The translations under genes were made by a program, and so were the position numbers. The notes under the pieces were generated by a model. The model was not told the DNA's origin and searched no databases. It worked only from the letters and a program-made list of their open reading frames with translations. From the NCBI GenBank assembly GCA_016744895.1, contig JADGDK010000005.1, forward strand, positions 1 to 52,964: a stretch of DNA of 52,964 nt, written 5' to 3'. Positions within the stretch are counted from its first letter, which is position 1. Each line of letters begins with the position of its first letter. The DNA comes from Campylobacterales bacterium. Lineage in GTDB: Bacteria; Campylobacterota; Campylobacteria; Campylobacterales; QNZT01. Positions 49,894-52,964 of this stretch are shown here, piece after piece.

Positions 49894-50106
49894 TTATCTT
49901 ATTTTAGTTTGTGAATAACTTTTATAGATATTTTGATTAGCATATTTACCTTTTGAACCAGAATTTAAAAATTCATCAAATACATATTGAGGAACTCCAT
50001 AATATTCATATGCTCTTCCATTATTAAATTCTATAGCTAAAATACTCTGACTTTCATCAAACCCTATTGCAGCAATATTACTTGAACTCACTGGTATCAT
50101 TTCCAT
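49894..50106 (-). CDS. KTSC-domain protein
   Basis: VSSSNIAAIGFDESQSILAIEFNNGRAYEYYGVPQYVFDEFLNSGSKGKYANQNI. Confidence 0.85.
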   Translation of the reverse strand: MEMIPVSSSNIAAIGFDESQSILAIEFNNGRAYEYYGVPQYVFDEFLNSGSKGKYANQNIYKSYSQTKIR

Positions 50107-50107
50107 T

Positions 50108-51880
50108 TTATCTCCTTTGAATTGGTTTTTGTATTCTTATTGATGTAACTACTTGTTTGTAATTTTCTTCATTTTCATTAAACTGTTGTTGCCAATGAGT
50201 AGAAACTTCTGGGTCATTACTACTTGGTCTTGGTTCAACTTTTGGTATCCTAACTCTTGAAGGTACCTTTATAGATTCTCCAACAATAATTGCTTCTCCC
50301 ACTCTAAGTGATGGTAATAAGTCAATTAAACTTGTCATGTTATTAGGTGCGGAGGAACTAACTGTACTTTTATCAGATGTATTTGTTAACCTAAGTGCTA
50401 TAAAAGTTCCTACTTGTGCTAATATTGTATGTGATATTTCAGATGGTCTTTGTGTGATAACCATAGAACCTAATCCAAATTTTCTGCCCTCTTTGTAGAT
50501 TTTTTCAACAGCCTTTCTTGAATATCCTAATATAGACTTTCCTTCACTGTTATGTGGTAAATAAGAGTGAGCTTCTTCATAAACCATAAGAAGAGGTCTT
50601 TGTCTTCCCGTATATTGTTCATTTCTTCCCCAATACATTCCATCAAAAATAAATCTTGAGATAATACCAACAGTTAAATCTATAAGTTCAAATGGTACAC
50701 CACTTAAATCTAAAATAGTTAAAGGTTTATCATGTTCAATCCAAGAGCGTAATAGATGGTCTAAATCAAAATTCTCAGAATCATTATACTCTCCAACATC
50801 AAACATAAAATTAAATCTTGAATCTTTCAATTTTGATAGAATCTTTTTTTCATATGTTTCCATATCATTAATTTGTGATTTAAAAGGAGGATTAATTCCC
50901 ATAGCATAAGGCTCAAAGACAGGAGCTTTTAAATCAGGGAAAGAACCTTCATCTGTACATGTTGCTTCTGTATCGATATTTTGCTGTGGTTTTTGTGAAG
51001 TTGTATATGTTGCAACTCTTTCTCTACATAAGTCATACCATAACTCTTTAATATCAAATGGTATTGGAGAATCAGATGTAACAAACTCATTGTTTACTCT
51101 TCCTGCTTTGAGATTTTCAGCATTAAGAATCTTTCTTTCCGTTATTTCTTGCCTTAATCTTTTATCTTGTGGCCATTCTTGCCCAAAAGGTCTATTTACT
51201 AAAAACATTGATAATTCATCAAAATTCATTAACCAGAAAGGAAGATATAAAGGATTTATACTATCATTTATTTTTAAAACTTTTGATTCTCCGGGAAAAG
51301 CATCTTTATATTCTCCATGAATATCAATAAGCACTACTCTTGAACCTTGGTTATTGTTTACTATTGATTTTAATATATGTGCTGTTGTATTTGATTTTCC
51401 ACTTCCAGTTGAACCTAAAATTGCACTATGTCGTAGTATTAATTTATCTAAATCCAAAAATACTGGTAATCTTTCAGATGAGGAGTGTGTTCCCACTTTA
51501 ACTAATCCTATTTCATCTCGACTACCATAAATATCTAACAAATCATTTTCTGTTACAAGATGAACTTCATCATTAATTGTTGGATAAAACCCTACTCCTT
51601 TTTGAAATCCATCATCTCCTTGCTTTTCCCCAATTAATTGTACAGTTAAATATCTCGAACCATAATTTGGTATTTCATCATTTTGTTCTTTTGCTGGGGT
51701 ATTGCTTACTGAAGATACCACACCATATAGTAGAAGAGAACCTATTGGGAATTTAACAAAACTACCAATTTGACCAATTCTATATAGTTTACCTTCAACA
51801 ATTGGTGCAGCAGAAGGTATTTCATCTGATATTTTAACTTCAACGGCACTACTATTTACATATTTTTCTATCAAGTTCAA
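50108..51880 (-). CDS. herA: HerA-like ATPase (DUF87)
   Basis: Walker A AILGSTGSGKSNTTAHIL, Walker B-like RPLLMVYEEAHSYLP, VITQRPSEISHTILAQVGTFIALRLTN; TTG start overlaps the SIR2-like ORF. Confidence 0.92.
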   Translation of the reverse strand: MNLIEKYVNSSAVEVKISDEIPSAAPIVEGKLYRIGQIGSFVKFPIGSLLLYGVVSSVSNTPAKEQNDEIPNYGSRYLTVQLIGEKQGDDGFQKGVGFYPTINDEVHLVTENDLLDIYGSRDEIGLVKVGTHSSSERLPVFLDLDKLILRHSAILGSTGSGKSNTTAHILKSIVNNNQGSRVVLIDIHGEYKDAFPGESKVLKINDSINPLYLPFWLMNFDELSMFLVNRPFGQEWPQDKRLRQEITERKILNAENLKAGRVNNEFVTSDSPIPFDIKELWYDLCRERVATYTTSQKPQQNIDTEATCTDEGSFPDLKAPVFEPYAMGINPPFKSQINDMETYEKKILSKLKDSRFNFMFDVGEYNDSENFDLDHLLRSWIEHDKPLTILDLSGVPFELIDLTVGIISRFIFDGMYWGRNEQYTGRQRPLLMVYEEAHSYLPHNSEGKSILGYSRKAVEKIYKEGRKFGLGSMVITQRPSEISHTILAQVGTFIALRLTNTSDKSTVSSSAPNNMTSLIDLLPSLRVGEAIIVGESIKVPSRVRIPKVEPRPSSNDPEVSTHWQQQFNENEENYKQVVTSIRIQKPIQRR

Positions 51881-52205
51881 CAGCTATTTTACCATTAATA
51901 TTAAAATATATATTTTCTTTTTTTTCATAAGTAACTTGACGAATCATTCTAATATAATTTAATAAATCTTCAATTGTTGAATTATTACCATTAGGAGAAT
52001 GTTCTTTAATATGCTCTAATATTTCATTTACTTTAGTCTTATCCTCACCCTCTAATTCATTAATAGCTTGTGTAGTTAAATCCAAGATTCCCGGTAAGCC
52101 CATAGCCATTGATGTGCCTGCACCGAAGAAACATCCAATACGCTTAGAATGACTTAATTGTTCTCTTAGTTCTTTCATTTGTGATAATATTGAAAATGTG
52201 CTCAT
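51852..52205 (-). pseudogene. Truncated SIR2-like NADase gene (N-terminal portion only)
   Basis: IGCFFGAGTSMAMGLPGILDLT is SIR2-like NAD-binding; ORF ends at ELDRKICK with no downstream catalytic region; overlaps the herA start by 29 nt. Confidence 0.75.
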
Positions 52206-52221
52206 CTATCTCCTTTTGTAT

Positions 52222-52964
52222 TTAAATAATCTCAACAAAACTAGTGCCATCCCCATTAGGAATAACCTTTATTTGCAAAGGTATTCGCTCTTTTAAAGCC
52301 TCCACATGGGAGATGACCCCAACCATTTTTCCACCACTTTGAAGAAGATTTAAGGCATTTAACGCAGTCTCTAAACTCTCTTCATCTAGTGTTCCAAAAC
52401 CCTCGTCTAGAAAGAGGGAATCTATGGCTATTTTTTGACTTGCTAGTTCTGATAATCCCAGTGCTAGGGCAAGGCTTACTATGAAGCTTTCTCCACCAGA
52501 CAGTGTGCTTACTGGGCGAACTACGTTTCCTTGATAAGCGTCTATGACTTCAAGCTCTAAGAGTTTGTCTTGGCTTCGTGCCAATGTATAACGAGAACTC
52601 AAAACATTCAGGTGTTGGTTTGCTAAGTTTATGAGTTGATCTAGCGTTATGCCTTGTGCAAACTTTTTGAACTTCGTTCCATCTGCCGAACCTACGAGTT
52701 CATTGAGTTTTACCCAAACTTTAAAAGCCTCTTTTTTCTTTTCTAAAGATGCTATGCGTTCTTTATGTTTATCGCTATTTTCTTTATTGAGTTCTAACTC
52801 TTTTTTTTCACTTCCTATACTCTCTTGAAGCGCATCTACTTTTTGTTCTAACAACGCTTGAATTGCTTGCAACGCTTCACTTGGTCTATCACTAACAGGC
52901 TCTTTTTGATGCTCTTGTAGTTTTTTTAATGTTTCTGTTTTTAAGATTTGAGTCTGTGTATACT
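52222..52964 (-). CDS. sbcC: SbcC/Rad50-like nuclease subunit, C-terminal part (5' part beyond window)
   Basis: TLSGGESFIVSLALALGLSELASQKIAIDSLFLDEGFGTLDEESLETALNALNLL; frame stays open to the window end. Confidence 0.92.
   Translation of the reverse strand, partial: YTQTQILKTETLKKLQEHQKEPVSDRPSEALQAIQALLEQKVDALQESIGSEKKELELNKENSDKHKERIASLEKKKEAFKVWVKLNELVGSADGTKFKKFAQGITLDQLINLANQHLNVLSSRYTLARSQDKLLELEVIDAYQGNVVRPVSTLSGGESFIVSLALALGLSELASQKIAIDSLFLDEGFGTLDEESLETALNALNLLQSGGKMVGVISHVEALKERIPLQIKVIPNGDGTSFVEII

Noticed and set aside
1-52964. CRISPR array, rRNA or complete insertion sequence
   Set aside because: No regularly spaced direct repeats, rRNA-like blocks or transposase ORFs were recognised by eye.

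Overview
AT-rich bacterial window whose protein families and gene content look like a Campylobacterota member (Sulfurimonas/Sulfurovum/Arcobacter-like; this is inference, no search was run). Most of 1-45.1 kb is ordinary chromosome: glnD, glmS, tex, efp, an RND efflux operon with a TetR repressor, polA, a PAS/GGDEF/EAL protein, an M3 peptidase, an Aas-like MFS/acyltransferase/AMP-ligase fusion, yebC, dgkA, tpx, tamB/tamA and cbiX. Lineage-specific features within it are: a secreted lipase-like/Ig-like gene pair behind a sigma28-like promoter and a G7 tract; a 94-nt near-palindrome with 22-bp perfect arms next to the efp ribosome-binding site; and a ~1.7k-residue exported beta-rich surface protein whose signal peptide is out of frame by one T in a T6 run, also behind a sigma28-like promoter. 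From ~45.2 kb to the window end lies an accessory segment. It starts with a decayed tyrosine-recombinase remnant and an isolated Fic gene. It continues as a tightly packed minus-strand unit: sbcC (cut by the window edge), a truncated SIR2-like gene, herA, a KTSC gene, a frameshifted DUF2779 (Cas4-like plus DEDD-like exonuclease) gene and a dNTPase. This segment is the best candidate for an unusual defence or nucleic-acid-processing system, although two of its genes appear broken in this sequence.
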